A stretch of 64,000 bases of DNA from Palsa-504 sp963789225. Its GTDB lineage: Bacteria > Actinomycetota > Actinomycetes > Streptosporangiales > Streptosporangiaceae. Below are positions 17,115 to 25,825 of this stretch, one piece after another. Location: contig CAWBKD010000046.1 of NCBI GenBank assembly GCA_963789225.1, forward strand, positions 744,001 through 808,000. Direction: 5' to 3'. Every line of letters begins with the position of its first letter. Within the stretch, counting starts at the first letter, position 1. Below the pieces are notes generated by a model. The model had not been told where the DNA came from, did not search any database, and worked only from the letters and a program-made list of their open reading frames with translations. Both the position numbers and the translations under genes were made by a program.

Positions 17115-18014
17115 CTACCCGGATACGGGGACCTCGTACCAGTAGCCGCCGTTGAGGTCGAGTTTGTTGCCGGTGGCCTGACCCGGGCCGCTGTCGCCGA
17201 TGTAGGTGTACAGGGGATGGCCGTCGTAGGTCGCCTGCAGGGAGCCGTCCGGCCTCCTGATCGTGCCGAGCCTGCCGGTCACGCCCGGCCCGGCATGGGG
17301 CTTACCGAACACCGGCGGCCAGTACGCCGTGCAGGATCCGGTGCACTTGGAGGACGTCGGGGTGTCGGGGACGAACAGGTACAGCGTCAGGCCCTGAGCG
17401 TTGGTGAGCACGGTGACGCCGCCGATGTCCGCCGTCTTCAGGACCACCTTGCTGGCGCCGACGGCGGCCGAGGCGGGCCCGCCCGCGTTGGCCAAGCCGA
17501 TGCCGAGCAGGGCCAGGGCGAGGACCGAGACGACGCCGATCCCTCCGATCACCATCGACACGGCCGCCTGCACCCGCGCCAGCAGGCGGACCATCGAGCT
17601 GACCGACTCGTCGGCCTCCCTGATGGGATCCGCGGCGATCGAGGCCATGATCAGGACGCCGAACGCGGCGACCTCGATGAGCCCGGCGGCGATCCCGGCC
17701 CTGGTGCGGATCTCCCTGAACCCGAACAGCCCGCCCCAGATCGCCAGCAGGTAGGCGCTGATCGTGGACAGCGCGAACGCCGCGCTGGCGGCGGCGGCGA
17801 TGCGGCTGTGGGTCACCAGGACCGCGACCGTGAGGATGTACCCCACGATGAACTGCATGAGGAACAGCCAGCCGATGGTGGGGATCGACCGGTATCCGGT
17901 CAGGTAGAGGTACAGGTGGATGCTCGCGGACGCGGCAAGCAGCAGCGCTCCCGCGGCCCGCAGCTTCAGCTCCGTCGGGCTGATCGGTCTGCGGCGGCGA
18001 TGCCTGCCCACCAC
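17115..18014 (-). CDS. Polytopic membrane protein with C-terminal PF03640 (secreted repeat) domain
   Basis: 299 aa. About five membrane segments in residues 18-190 (for example WLFLMQFIVGYILTVAVLV and VSMVIGGIGVVSVLALALLGIG) carry a C-terminal extracytoplasmic domain of about 100 residues. This domain has two copies of the COG4315/PF03640 motif: GLTLYLFVPDTP..KCTGSCTAYWPPV and GHPLYTYIGDSGPGQATG, ending GGYWYEVP. Soluble members are often found with redox or stress genes, but their function is unknown. Fusion to a DoxX-like membrane bundle suggests a membrane-tethered form. The last gene before a mosaic region. Confidence 0.78.
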   Translation of the reverse strand: MVGRHRRRRPISPTELKLRAAGALLLAASASIHLYLYLTGYRSIPTIGWLFLMQFIVGYILTVAVLVTHSRIAAAASAAFALSTISAYLLAIWGGLFGFREIRTRAGIAAGLIEVAAFGVLIMASIAADPIREADESVSSMVRLLARVQAAVSMVIGGIGVVSVLALALLGIGLANAGGPASAAVGASKVVLKTADIGGVTVLTNAQGLTLYLFVPDTPTSSKCTGSCTAYWPPVFGKPHAGPGVTGRLGTIRRPDGSLQATYDGHPLYTYIGDSGPGQATGNKLDLNGGYWYEVPVSG

Positions 18015-18135
18015 CCTCGTGCGCCTCGTGTGCCCACCGCCTTTGAGCTACCGTCCCATACGAGTAGACGTGGCCCGCCGGGTGCGGGTTCATCCTGCTT
18101 CCGCAATTGCGTAAGGGGCAATAAAGGCTATTCGG

Positions 18136-20172
18136 TCAGCTGCCGTCGGGATAGCCGCCGCGGTGCAAAACCATCGGGTAATACGGCAGGACGCCGGGCG
18201 GGCTGACCCTGGCCCGCCATCCGTCGGGGTAGGGCTCGAGCCCGCCGAACAGCGGCGGAAGGTGGCCTTGTGATCCGGTGGCGAGTGCCTCCAGCGGCTG
18301 CCTGAGGGCGGCGATGGAGTCCGCGCCGAAGCGGTCACGCCAGCGTTCCTCGGTCGTGCTGAGCAGGTCCTGATAGGCGCGCCGCGCGGCGGTCCCCCTG
18401 GGGGTCAGGAGCGCGACCTTTCCCCGGCTCGCGGCCGGGTCGGGCTCCTCGGCCGCCAGGCGCGCCCGGACCAGGATGCCCAGCGCCCAGCTGACGGCTT
18501 CCTTCGAGATGCCGGTCAGGCCGGGAAGGTCGCGGAGCCGGATGCCTTCCTCGCTGAGGACACGCAGTAGGTTCGCGCTGACCGCGAGCGAGAGCGCCGA
18601 TTCGCGCTCGTAGTTGAGGGCGAACGAGAGCAGCACCCTGGACATGAGGGCCGATAGAGGCAGCGTCGACAGGTCGACGGGGGTGGGCCTCGGCGGGAGC
18701 GCCGGGTCCGGGGCGCGGCTGGCCAGGTTCGCGCCGAGGATCGGGAGGCAGTCAGGCAGGCCGGGGTCGAGCCGCGTGACCACCGCTAGCAGCGCGTCCT
18801 TGAGGCGGGCGACCGGCTCGGCGCCGAAGCGCTCGCGCCACCGTTGTTCGGTCAGGCCGGCGATCGGCGCCCATACCTCCCGTGCTTGCAGGCCTCGGGG
18901 GGTGGCGCGCAGGACGGCGCCCGGGCCCGGGCGGCTCTTGCGGATCTTCTTGGACGTGCCGTCGATGGTGATGTAGCTCCAGCGGCGCATGCCGTCCAGG
19001 TTGGTCCCCGTGCGGGCCAGGCGCTCAAGTTCGGCGACGGTGATCGGCTCCTCGCCGACGAACTTGAGGCAGTTCTCGTACATGGCCATCGACACCAGCC
19101 ACGCGCCGTAGCCCAGGGCGGATATCCCGTAGTTCTGCGTGCGGTGCGGGATCCGGTGTTCGGCCTCGTTGTCGCATTCGATCGTGAACGCCACGAGGGC
19201 CTGGGACAGCACGGCCGACAGCGAGCGGGAGTCCTCGCTCGCCGGGACGGGGACAGGGCTCGCCGGGGTTTGGCGTCCGCGGGGGGTCTGCTGGGGTGTT
19301 TGGTTTTTCTGGGTCTGCGAGGGTGTCTGGTCTTTCTGGGTCTGCTGGGGTTCCTGACTCGCTGTGCCCGGCGGCGTCTTCGGGCCGGCGATGGCCGTGA
19401 GCAGGCCGACCGAGCGCAGCCGCTGGCGCCGGGCGGCCGCCACGGCGTCCTCGGGGCTCGTGGCGCCGTCCGTGACCAGCCATCCCGCGCGGGCGAGTAT
19501 CCCCTCGGCCTCGTCGGCCGCGAAGCCGGACCTGGCCGGCTCCCCCATGGCGGCCACCGAAGCCCGGAAGCCAGCCCGGCCGCCGCGGTCAGACTCGCCG
19601 GACAGGGACACGCTGATGGCCAGGCGGCTGCCGGGGCCTGCGACCTGCCGGAACTGGTCAAGTACTGCGTCGATCACCGCCGGTTCCAGGTAGACGGCCA
19701 CCCCTTCGAGCAGGAACAGGGCGGGCGCGTTCGCGTCGAGCCCGGCCGCGAGCAGCGGACCCGCCGCCGGGTCCGCGGCGAAGTCGGCCGCCACGAACCG
19801 AACGTGTGCGGCGTCGAGGCCCAGCCGGTCCAGCCGCTCCCGCTTGTCGGCCTGGGTCGCGGGGTGATCCACCTCGAACCAGCGGACGCCCGGCTTGGCG
19901 TACCGCAGGGCCCGGCCGTCGTACCCGGCGCCGCCGATCACGACCTGCCGCATGCCCCCGGCCAGGGCACCCACCACGATCCGGTCGAAGAACGCGGTAC
20001 GGGCGGCCAGGTACTCGTGCATGCGGCCCTCGGTGATCCGCAGGTCGCCCGCCACGTCCCCGGCCAGCGCCTCGTCCGCCGCCGCATCGCCGTAGGGGGC
20101 TGGGAGCCTGGTGAAGTCGAGCCGGTGCGCCGCCACCCGGCGGGCCGTCCACGACGGGCCGCTCTCGTCCAT
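18136..20172 (-). CDS. Fusion of a SAM-dependent (LCM/TIGR00027-type) methyltransferase with a duplicated winged-helix-like module
   Basis: 678 aa. Residues 1-265 form a methyltransferase of the PF04072 type: RTAFFDRIVVGAL, motif I VVIGGAGYDGRALR, then the acid loop WFEVDHPATQADKRERL and FLLEGVAVYLEP. Residues 270-310 are a Gln/Thr/Pro linker built from near-repeats of QTQKNQTPQQT. Residues 312-678 hold two similar halves; SRSLSAVLSQALVAFTIE pairs with LSALMSRVLLSFALNYE, and TEQRWRERFGAEPVARL with EERWRDRFGADSIAAL. The second half has GLTGISKEAVSWALGILVRA, typical of a winged-helix recognition region. These parts normally occur as separate proteins. It could be a methylation-linked DNA-binding regulator; the substrate is unknown. 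Confidence 0.72.
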   Translation of the reverse strand: MDESGPSWTARRVAAHRLDFTRLPAPYGDAAADEALAGDVAGDLRITEGRMHEYLAARTAFFDRIVVGALAGGMRQVVIGGAGYDGRALRYAKPGVRWFEVDHPATQADKRERLDRLGLDAAHVRFVAADFAADPAAGPLLAAGLDANAPALFLLEGVAVYLEPAVIDAVLDQFRQVAGPGSRLAISVSLSGESDRGGRAGFRASVAAMGEPARSGFAADEAEGILARAGWLVTDGATSPEDAVAAARRQRLRSVGLLTAIAGPKTPPGTASQEPQQTQKDQTPSQTQKNQTPQQTPRGRQTPASPVPVPASEDSRSLSAVLSQALVAFTIECDNEAEHRIPHRTQNYGISALGYGAWLVSMAMYENCLKFVGEEPITVAELERLARTGTNLDGMRRWSYITIDGTSKKIRKSRPGPGAVLRATPRGLQAREVWAPIAGLTEQRWRERFGAEPVARLKDALLAVVTRLDPGLPDCLPILGANLASRAPDPALPPRPTPVDLSTLPLSALMSRVLLSFALNYERESALSLAVSANLLRVLSEEGIRLRDLPGLTGISKEAVSWALGILVRARLAAEEPDPAASRGKVALLTPRGTAARRAYQDLLSTTEERWRDRFGADSIAALRQPLEALATGSQGHLPPLFGGLEPYPDGWRARVSPPGVLPYYPMVLHRGGYPDGS
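19262..19355 (-). repeat. Low-complexity linker repeats in the fusion gene
   Basis: Near-identical segments TCTGGGTCTGC and TTTCTGGGTC recur on the plus strand, coding the Gln/Thr/Pro linker that joins the methyltransferase to the winged-helix part. The composition differs from the rest of the gene. Confidence 0.6.
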
Positions 20173-20278
20173 CTCAGGTCATGTCCCCGTGCTAGCCCCG
20201 CCCCGGCCGGTCCCCGTTACCCGGCCATTGTGCCATGCGGCCGGCCGGGCGACCCGCGGCGTGTGGCAGGGTGGGCGC

Positions 20279-20710
20279 ATGAGCACTGATTCCGCGCATC
20301 GCAGCGTGCGGCTCGAACGCGTCCAGACCGGCAGGTACGCGGCGATCAACACCCGCGGCGGCCAGATCAGCGTGAGCAGCGGGGGCGACACCGACCCCGA
20401 CTTCACCCCGGTCGAGCTGCTGCTCGTCGCGATGGGCGGCTGCACCGCGGCCGACGTGGACTTCCTGACCTCACGCCGGGCCGAGCCCGAAGCGTTCGAG
20501 GTCCTCGTCGACGCGGAAAAGGTCCGCGACGCCAGCGGTAATCACCTCACCGACCTGCTGGTGACCTTCCGGATCTCGTTCCCGGAAGGCGAGGCGGGCG
20601 ACCGGGCCAGGGCGCTGCTACCGGATGCGGTGCAGAAGTCCCATGACCGGCTGTGCACGGTGAGCCGGACCATCGAACTCGGTACGCCGATCGCGAACCG
20701 GATCGCGTGA
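20279..20710 (+). CDS. OsmC family protein
   Basis: 143 aa from ATG 20279; longer readings add residues without family similarity. The OsmC/Ohr fold catalyses or assists peroxide reduction through two Cys. Here the first is in VAMGGCTAADVDFL (about residue 63) and the second in SHDRLCTVSRTIELGTPI (about residue 127), matching YhfA-like members rather than Ohr. Residues ISVSSGGDTDPDFTPVELLL form the usual N-terminal segment. Divergent from the fusion gene and without an obvious operator. Confidence 0.85.
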   Translation: MSTDSAHRSVRLERVQTGRYAAINTRGGQISVSSGGDTDPDFTPVELLLVAMGGCTAADVDFLTSRRAEPEAFEVLVDAEKVRDASGNHLTDLLVTFRISFPEGEAGDRARALLPDAVQKSHDRLCTVSRTIELGTPIANRIA

Positions 20711-20798
20711 CGGCTCCTGGTCGGCATCCGCCCAACCCATAGGCTCACGATCGAGGCGACCAGGCGGCTACTGGCCGGTTCTTATGCGGCCGGGCCCG

Positions 20799-22238
20799 TC
20801 ATGACGAGCTCCCGGCGGGGGTTGGGGTGAGGTCGCTGGCCGGGATGCCGAACACCTGAGAAGGCTGGCAGAACGGTCCCACGGTAGGCGCCGTCGGCGG
20901 ATTGGGCTTGACGATGTGGGTCGTCGGCTTCTTGTTCTTGTGGGCTTGTGCCACCTCGGCAAGGTACCTGTTGTCACTGGTCACCCAGTCCCGCAGCGCG
21001 GTGTACTGCCGCTGGCACAGGTTGACCGCGGCCCGGATGTTCGCCACCGAGCTCTTGGCGTGGGCCAGGTTGCCCGGGGGGTACGAACTCACCGTCTGCT
21101 GATCGTTCGTGGGTACCTTGGAGAGCAGGATCCCGGTCTGCTCGTACACGTGGTACAGCTTGTACCAGAGGATCTGCTGGTTGACGCCCTGATAGATGAC
21201 GATCTGGCCGTTCGTGGCCGTGAGGTAGTACTGACCCTGGGTCGACTGCACCGCTAGGTAACCGCCGACGACCACGACTGCCACGAGCGCCAGCAGGATG
21301 GCCGCCACGATCCGCCCTCGGCGGTGCCCGCCGGAGCCCGACGAGCGCGAGGATCGTCTTGGCTGCGCTCGATGGCTCGGCCCGGCTCTGGACAGGGTCG
21401 CGCGCTCCGGGTTGGCCGCGAGAGCGTTCTCCACGTCGGAGGACCAGTATGAGTTGGCTTTCGATCTGGCTGGTTCTGCGGTCAGCCTGCCTGGCTCGGC
21501 GGCCATTTCCGGCTTTCCCGTCAGCTGACCGGCGACATTGGCCGCGGCGTAAACACCGGGCAGGCGCTTTTTCGCCTCTCGGTGCGCGGATCCAGTCGTA
21601 TTGACCGCCGCAGGTGGCACGGTCGCTGCGCCGGGCGGGCCGACCACGCACGCTAGCGCGTACTGGTCGGCCCGCCCGTCCACCGCCTGGCCCTTGATCT
21701 GCTCCGGCGCCGCGTAGTCCACCGTGCCGACCCACTGCCCGGCTGCGGTCGGCCCCATCGAGGACACGGCGCGCTTGCTGATCCCGAAGTCGGATAGGTA
21801 GACGTGATCAGGCCGATCTGGACGCGCATCGACCAGGATGTTCCCCGGCTTGACGTCACGGTGCACCAGCCGGGCGCGGTGCGCGGCGTCCAGCGCCGAG
21901 GCCACCGGGGAGATGAACGCGGCGGTCCGGGCTGGCGGCAGGGGACGCTCCCGCTCCAGCACCTGCCACAGATCGCCGCCCTGGATGAACCTCATGGCAA
22001 TGAACAGCACCCCGTCGGCCTCGCCGGCCTCGTAGACCGGGATGATGTGCGGATCATCGACCGCCGCCGCCGCCCGTGACTCGGCGATGAACCTGTGCCG
22101 GAGTTCCCGGTCTGCCGCCTGCGCCGACGCGAGGATCTTCAGCGCCACCAGCCGGTCCAGCCTCTGGTCACGGGCGCGGAACACCACCGCCATCCCGCCC
22201 GCCCCGACCTGCGCCTCCAGCTGGTACCCGGCGAGCAC
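20799..22238 (-). CDS. Truncated Ser/Thr kinase domain joined to a PstP-like ectodomain
   Basis: 479 aa. Residues 3-199 form a PknB-type kinase N-lobe and active site: GAGGMAVVF, K34, HRD at 126-128 in VHRDVKPGNIL, DFG 150-152, APE in YAAPEQI and D191 of subdomain IX. The chain then leaves the family: subdomains X and XI are missing, replaced by an Ala/Pro/Ser linker (200-309), a membrane segment (about 310-330) and an extracytoplasmic domain (331-479). That domain, with QYYLTATNGQIVIYQGVNQ and LSKVPTNDQQTV, resembles the ectodomain of actinobacterial PP2C phosphatases of the PstP type. No frame in the region restores a C-lobe. It may be catalytically dead. GTG start at 22238. Confidence 0.7.
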   Translation of the reverse strand: MLAGYQLEAQVGAGGMAVVFRARDQRLDRLVALKILASAQAADRELRHRFIAESRAAAAVDDPHIIPVYEAGEADGVLFIAMRFIQGGDLWQVLERERPLPPARTAAFISPVASALDAAHRARLVHRDVKPGNILVDARPDRPDHVYLSDFGISKRAVSSMGPTAAGQWVGTVDYAAPEQIKGQAVDGRADQYALACVVGPPGAATVPPAAVNTTGSAHREAKKRLPGVYAAANVAGQLTGKPEMAAEPGRLTAEPARSKANSYWSSDVENALAANPERATLSRAGPSHRAQPRRSSRSSGSGGHRRGRIVAAILLALVAVVVVGGYLAVQSTQGQYYLTATNGQIVIYQGVNQQILWYKLYHVYEQTGILLSKVPTNDQQTVSSYPPGNLAHAKSSVANIRAAVNLCQRQYTALRDWVTSDNRYLAEVAQAHKNKKPTTHIVKPNPPTAPTVGPFCQPSQVFGIPASDLTPTPAGSSS

Positions 22239-22296
22239 CGGGCCGGGCCCGAATCCGGCAACCTAATTCGGCCGCGCCAACATCGTTCGGTGAGGC

Positions 22297-23052
22297 CTAC
22301 GTGTGCCAGCGGAAACGCCAGGCGGTGAAGGCGGCGCCCGCGGCGGTCCACAGGGCGAGGTTCAGCAGGTCCCAGGCCGGGAAGGGGCGCACGGCGTAGG
22401 CGTTCTGGAGCACCTGGGCCAGGGCCTTGACGGGGAACGCGGCCACCGTGCGCGAAAGCCAGGCCGGCAGGCCGCTGAACGTCGGGTCGAACACCCCCGA
22501 GATGATCGCGATCGGCAGGAAGGTGGCGTACGCGACCGGCCCTGCGGATTCCGCGCTGGTGATGACCGAGCTGATGGCCAGGCCCAGGGTGGCGAAGCAC
22601 ACGATGCCCAGGGCCAGCCCGCCGGCCAGGGTCAGCAGCCCGCCCGCCCGGGGCCCGGCGCCGAAGGCGAGCCAGCCGATCACCCCGGTACACGCGGTGA
22701 TGAGGATGGCGGTCACAACGGTGCTCGCTAGCAGGCCGCCGAGGTAGGCCGCGGACGGCAGCGGCGTCGTCCTGATCCGCTTGAGCACGCCGTCATGACG
22801 CAGCACCGCGACCTTGGACCCGAGGTTCACGTAGGCGGCGACGATCACCGCGAACGCCAGGATGCCGGGCACGAAGACCGTGGTGTTCTTGATATCCGTG
22901 CCCGGCAGGTGCGAGCCGACGTTCGCCGCCCCGATCAGGAGCAGGATCATCAGCGGGAAGACGAACGTGAACAGCGCGTACTCGGCGCTGCGCCAGAAGC
23001 TGCGCTGCTCGAGCAGCGCCTGCCGGGCGGCCAGGCGGACCGATCTGGTCAA
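22297..23052 (-). CDS. ABC-2 type exporter permease
   Basis: 251 aa with six predicted membrane segments; FVFPLMILLLIGAANVG begins the second, and PLPSAAYLGGLLASTVVTAILI, GLALGIVCFATLGLAISS and ATFLPIAIISGVFDP follow. The ABC-2 signature region ISGVFDPTFSGLPAWL is present. It pairs with the ATPase to export a drug or lipid. The TTG start at 23052 overlaps the ATPase stop in TTGA, so the two are translationally coupled. Confidence 0.88.
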   Translation of the reverse strand: MTRSVRLAARQALLEQRSFWRSAEYALFTFVFPLMILLLIGAANVGSHLPGTDIKNTTVFVPGILAFAVIVAAYVNLGSKVAVLRHDGVLKRIRTTPLPSAAYLGGLLASTVVTAILITACTGVIGWLAFGAGPRAGGLLTLAGGLALGIVCFATLGLAISSVITSAESAGPVAYATFLPIAIISGVFDPTFSGLPAWLSRTVAAFPVKALAQVLQNAYAVRPFPAWDLLNLALWTAAGAAFTAWRFRWHT

Positions 23053-23981
23053 CTCTGATCCCCGTTGGGCATGGCCCCGGTGAGCTGCAGGTAGGTGTCT
23101 TCGAGGCTAGGCGCGGTCACGGTGAGCCCGTCCAGATCGCCGAGGCGATTCTCCTGGGCCCAGCCGAGCAACTGGCGGAGTGTCATCGTGGCGTTCGGCG
23201 TATGGCAGACCGACAGCGGCCCCCGCGCGGCCATGTCGATCCCGTCCGGCGGGGCCACCTGGCCGAGGCGCACGGCGGGCGGCGTGATGAACGAGATCCG
23301 GGTGGCCAGGCCGGCCCGCGCGGCCACCTCCTGCGTCGTCCCGCACAGCTCGATCCGTCCCGCCCGCAGGATCGCGATCCGGTCGGCCAGCCGCTCCGCC
23401 TCGTCCAGGTAATGGGTGGTGAGCAGGATCGTCTTGCCCAGCCCGCGGAGGTTCTCGATCGCCGCCCAGCAGCGCAGGCGGGCCTCGGGGTCGAACCCGG
23501 TGGTCGGCTCGTCGAGGAAGACGATGTCCGGGTCGCCGGCCAGCGCGAGCGCGAAGTCGAGCCGCCGGCGCTGGCCGCCGGACAGCCGGCGGACCTGGGT
23601 GTTCCGCGCCTCGGTGAGCTCCACGACCCCGAGCAGGTCGGCGAGCGGGCGCGGGTTCAGGTAGTACCTGCGCCAGATCTCGATCAGCTCGCCCACGCGG
23701 GCCTGGCGGGGGAAGCCGCATTCCTGGAGGACCATCCCGGCCCGCTCGCGGAGCCTGCCCGGCTGCGCGGCCGGGTCGAGCCCGAGGACGCGGACCGTGC
23801 CCGCGGTGGGCGGCCGGAAGCCCTCCAGGATCTCCAGGGTGGTGGTCTTGCCCGCCCCGTTCGGGCCGAGCAGGCAGAACACCTCGCCGTACCGGACATC
23901 GAAGTCGACGCCGTGCAAGACCTCCGTGGAGCCGAAACTCATCCGCAGGCCGCGAACCTGCACCGCGAAGCTGTCCGTCAT
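23049..23981 (-). CDS. ABC transporter ATP-binding protein (drug/lipid exporter type)
   Basis: 310 aa. Walker A LGPNGAGKTTTLEIL (about 38-52), Q-loop MVLQECGFP, signature RRLSGGQRRRLDFALAL and Walker B DIVFLDEPTTGFDP, with H-loop LLTTHYLDEAERLAD. The C-terminal 90 residues are the extension usual in DrrA/CcmA-like exporters. It is coupled to the permease. An AraC-type gene is divergent on the other side, 87 nt away, and may regulate the pair or the VOC gene. Confidence 0.92.
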   Translation of the reverse strand: MTDSFAVQVRGLRMSFGSTEVLHGVDFDVRYGEVFCLLGPNGAGKTTTLEILEGFRPPTAGTVRVLGLDPAAQPGRLRERAGMVLQECGFPRQARVGELIEIWRRYYLNPRPLADLLGVVELTEARNTQVRRLSGGQRRRLDFALALAGDPDIVFLDEPTTGFDPEARLRCWAAIENLRGLGKTILLTTHYLDEAERLADRIAILRAGRIELCGTTQEVAARAGLATRISFITPPAVRLGQVAPPDGIDMAARGPLSVCHTPNATMTLRQLLGWAQENRLGDLDGLTVTAPSLEDTYLQLTGAMPNGDQS

Positions 23982-24068
23982 TACCTGGGATTATAGGAAT
24001 GAGTAGATGGTTCACCTACTTCACGAGAAGGAAGGGCGAGAAGTTCCCACCGTGCGGAACCAGGGACG

Positions 24069-24497
24069 ATGAAGCCCCCCGATGTGACCTCGCTGCGGAT
24101 GCTGCGCCGGGCCAGGGACCGGATCGACCGGGACTACGCCGAGCCGATCGGCATACCGGCGCTGGCCGCCGGGGCCGGCTACTCGCGCGAGCACTTCATC
24201 CGCGCGTTCCGGGCCGCCTACGGGGAGACCCCGGGCCGGTACCGGACCAGGCGCCGGGTGGAGCGCGCGTGCGAACTGCTCCGCTCGGCCAACCTGACCG
24301 TGACCGAGATCTGTTACCTGGTCGGGTTCACCAGCCTGGGCACGTTCAGCGCCCGCTTCACCGAGCTGGTCGGCATGTCGCCCACCGCGTACCGCCGGGA
24401 GGCCGCCAGCCGCGGCGGGCCCGCGCCCATCCCCGGCTGCTTCGTGCTCATGTGGCGCACCGGGCTCCCGGCGCCCGCCGAACGCATCACTTCCTGA
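24069..24497 (+). CDS. Short AraC family transcriptional regulator
   Basis: 142 aa, mostly the DNA-binding domain: two helix-turn-helix motifs, IPALAAGAGYSREHFIRAFRA (about 30-50) and VTEICYLVGFTSLGTFSARFTE (about 79-100), with the family ending GMSPTAYRR. No ligand-binding domain is fused. AraC proteins of this small size are often found just before a VOC (glyoxalase-like) gene, as here, and may control it. ATG 24069 has AGGGA upstream. Confidence 0.88.
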   Translation: MKPPDVTSLRMLRRARDRIDRDYAEPIGIPALAAGAGYSREHFIRAFRAAYGETPGRYRTRRRVERACELLRSANLTVTEICYLVGFTSLGTFSARFTELVGMSPTAYRREAASRGGPAPIPGCFVLMWRTGLPAPAERITS

Positions 24498-24573
24498 GAA
24501 GCGGCCGCCACCCGGTACGCCCTACAGTCGCGGGCATGACACATATCAGCGGCACGCGGGCAGGTGAGACTCC

Positions 24574-24984
24574 GTGATCACCGGTATCTCCATCGTCTCG
24601 GTCTGGGTTCTCGACCAGGACTCGGCCAAGGAGTTCTACGCCGACAAGCTCGGCTTCACCGTCACCAACGACATCAAGCTGGAGGGCGGCATGCGCTGGC
24701 TGACCGTGCGCCCGCCCGGCAACGCGGGCCAGGAGCTGCTGCTCATGGACCCGCTGAACTCCATGCTCGACGAGGAGACCGGGCAGCAGGTCCGGGCGCT
24801 GGTCGCGAAGGGAGCGCTCTCGCCGGGGGTGATGGCCACGTCGGACTGCCAGGCCGATCACGACCTGCTCGCCGGGCGCGGCGTCGACTTCACCCAGCCG
24901 CCCGCCGAGCGTCCGTACGGCGTCGAGGCGATCATGCGCGACGACTCGGGCAACTGGTACAGCTTCACCCAGCGCACCGCCTGA
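24574..24984 (+). CDS. VOC superfamily (glyoxalase/bleomycin-resistance-like) protein
   Basis: 136 aa. The first half begins ISIVSVWVLDQDSAKEFYADKLGF, a classic VOC opening; the second half ends with YGVEAIMRDDSGNWYSF where the usual metal-ligand Glu would sit. The first-half ligand looks like W/V rather than His, so the metal site may be partial. GTG 24574 follows AGGTGAG. It follows the AraC gene by 77 nt on the same strand, so the pair is probably one unit. The substrate is unknown (methylglyoxal, a drug or other). Confidence 0.85.
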   Translation: MITGISIVSVWVLDQDSAKEFYADKLGFTVTNDIKLEGGMRWLTVRPPGNAGQELLLMDPLNSMLDEETGQQVRALVAKGALSPGVMATSDCQADHDLLAGRGVDFTQPPAERPYGVEAIMRDDSGNWYSFTQRTA

Positions 24985-25162
24985 AGCTCTAGCCCCTGGC
25001 GCGGGGCCGCGCGCTCAGCGCAGGCGGGCGGCAGCCGTGCGGCACAGTCGCGCGGGTCGGATGCGACAGCCACAATCCGAGCCCACCGCAGGCGACGGCC
25101 ACCGTCAAGGACCCGGGCCGCCGGCGGGCTGGCGGCCTGTGGTGCGGGGCCGACCCCGGGCT

Positions 25163-25168
25163 TAAGGT
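25163..25168 (+). promoter_or_regulatory. -10 box for leaderless DUF1707 gene
   Basis: TAAGGT ends 6 nt before ATG 25175. No ribosome site lies between, so a leaderless transcript is likely. Confidence 0.4.
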
Positions 25169-25174
25169 TTTCCC

Positions 25175-25825
25175 ATGACGGATTCCGAACCCGGCCACGA
25201 GGTGGCCCGGAGCGAGCTGCGCGCCTCGCATGATGACCGGGACCGGGTGGTCGAGTTGCTGCGGGTGTCCGCGGGGGACGGGCGGCTGACCGCAGAGGAA
25301 CTCGACGAGCGGCTTGAGCTGGCCATGACGGCGCGGACCTACGGTGAGCTGACCAAGCTGGTCACCGACCTGCCCGCCGCCGGGTCCGTCGCCGGCCCGC
25401 CCGCGGTGCGCGCCAAGGACGTCGCGCGCATCGACTGCCGTAGCGGCCACGCCAAGCGGGAAGGCCGCTGGGTGGTGCCGCAGCGGCTGGACGTGAAGGT
25501 GACCAGCGGGCACGTGCTGCTGGACTTCAGGGAAGCGGTCATCGCGCAGCCCGCGCTGCGGATCGACGCCGAGGTGCGCAGCGGGCACCTCACCCTGGTC
25601 ACCAGGCCGGGCATCGTGGTAGACACCGACGACGTGGTGGTACGCAGCGGCCACGTCAAGGTCCGCGCGCCCTGGGGTCCCGACGTACCGGAGCTGCTGC
25701 GGGTCGAGGTGTCCGGGAAGATGTGCAGCGGCCACTTCGTCGCGCGGCCACCGCACCGGACGTTCTGGCAGTGGCTGACCAGGCAGCCCCGGCCGTACGA
25801 GATCGCCGCCTCGCGCTACTCGTGA
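25175..25825 (+). CDS. DUF1707 domain protein
   Basis: 216 aa. The N-terminal DUF1707 (SHOCT-like) domain has ELRASHDDRDRVVELLRVSAGDGRLTAEELDERLE (about 13-48). The rest is a repetitive all-beta region in which S-G-H recurs about every 20-30 residues (CRSGHAKREG, VTSGHVLLD, VRSGHLTLV, VRSGHVKVR, MCSGHFVAR), consistent with a beta-solenoid-like adhesin or scaffold. No membrane segment is present. Its stop overlaps the start of the next gene in GTGA, so the two are coupled. Confidence 0.8.
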   Translation: MTDSEPGHEVARSELRASHDDRDRVVELLRVSAGDGRLTAEELDERLELAMTARTYGELTKLVTDLPAAGSVAGPPAVRAKDVARIDCRSGHAKREGRWVVPQRLDVKVTSGHVLLDFREAVIAQPALRIDAEVRSGHLTLVTRPGIVVDTDDVVVRSGHVKVRAPWGPDVPELLRVEVSGKMCSGHFVARPPHRTFWQWLTRQPRPYEIAASRYS

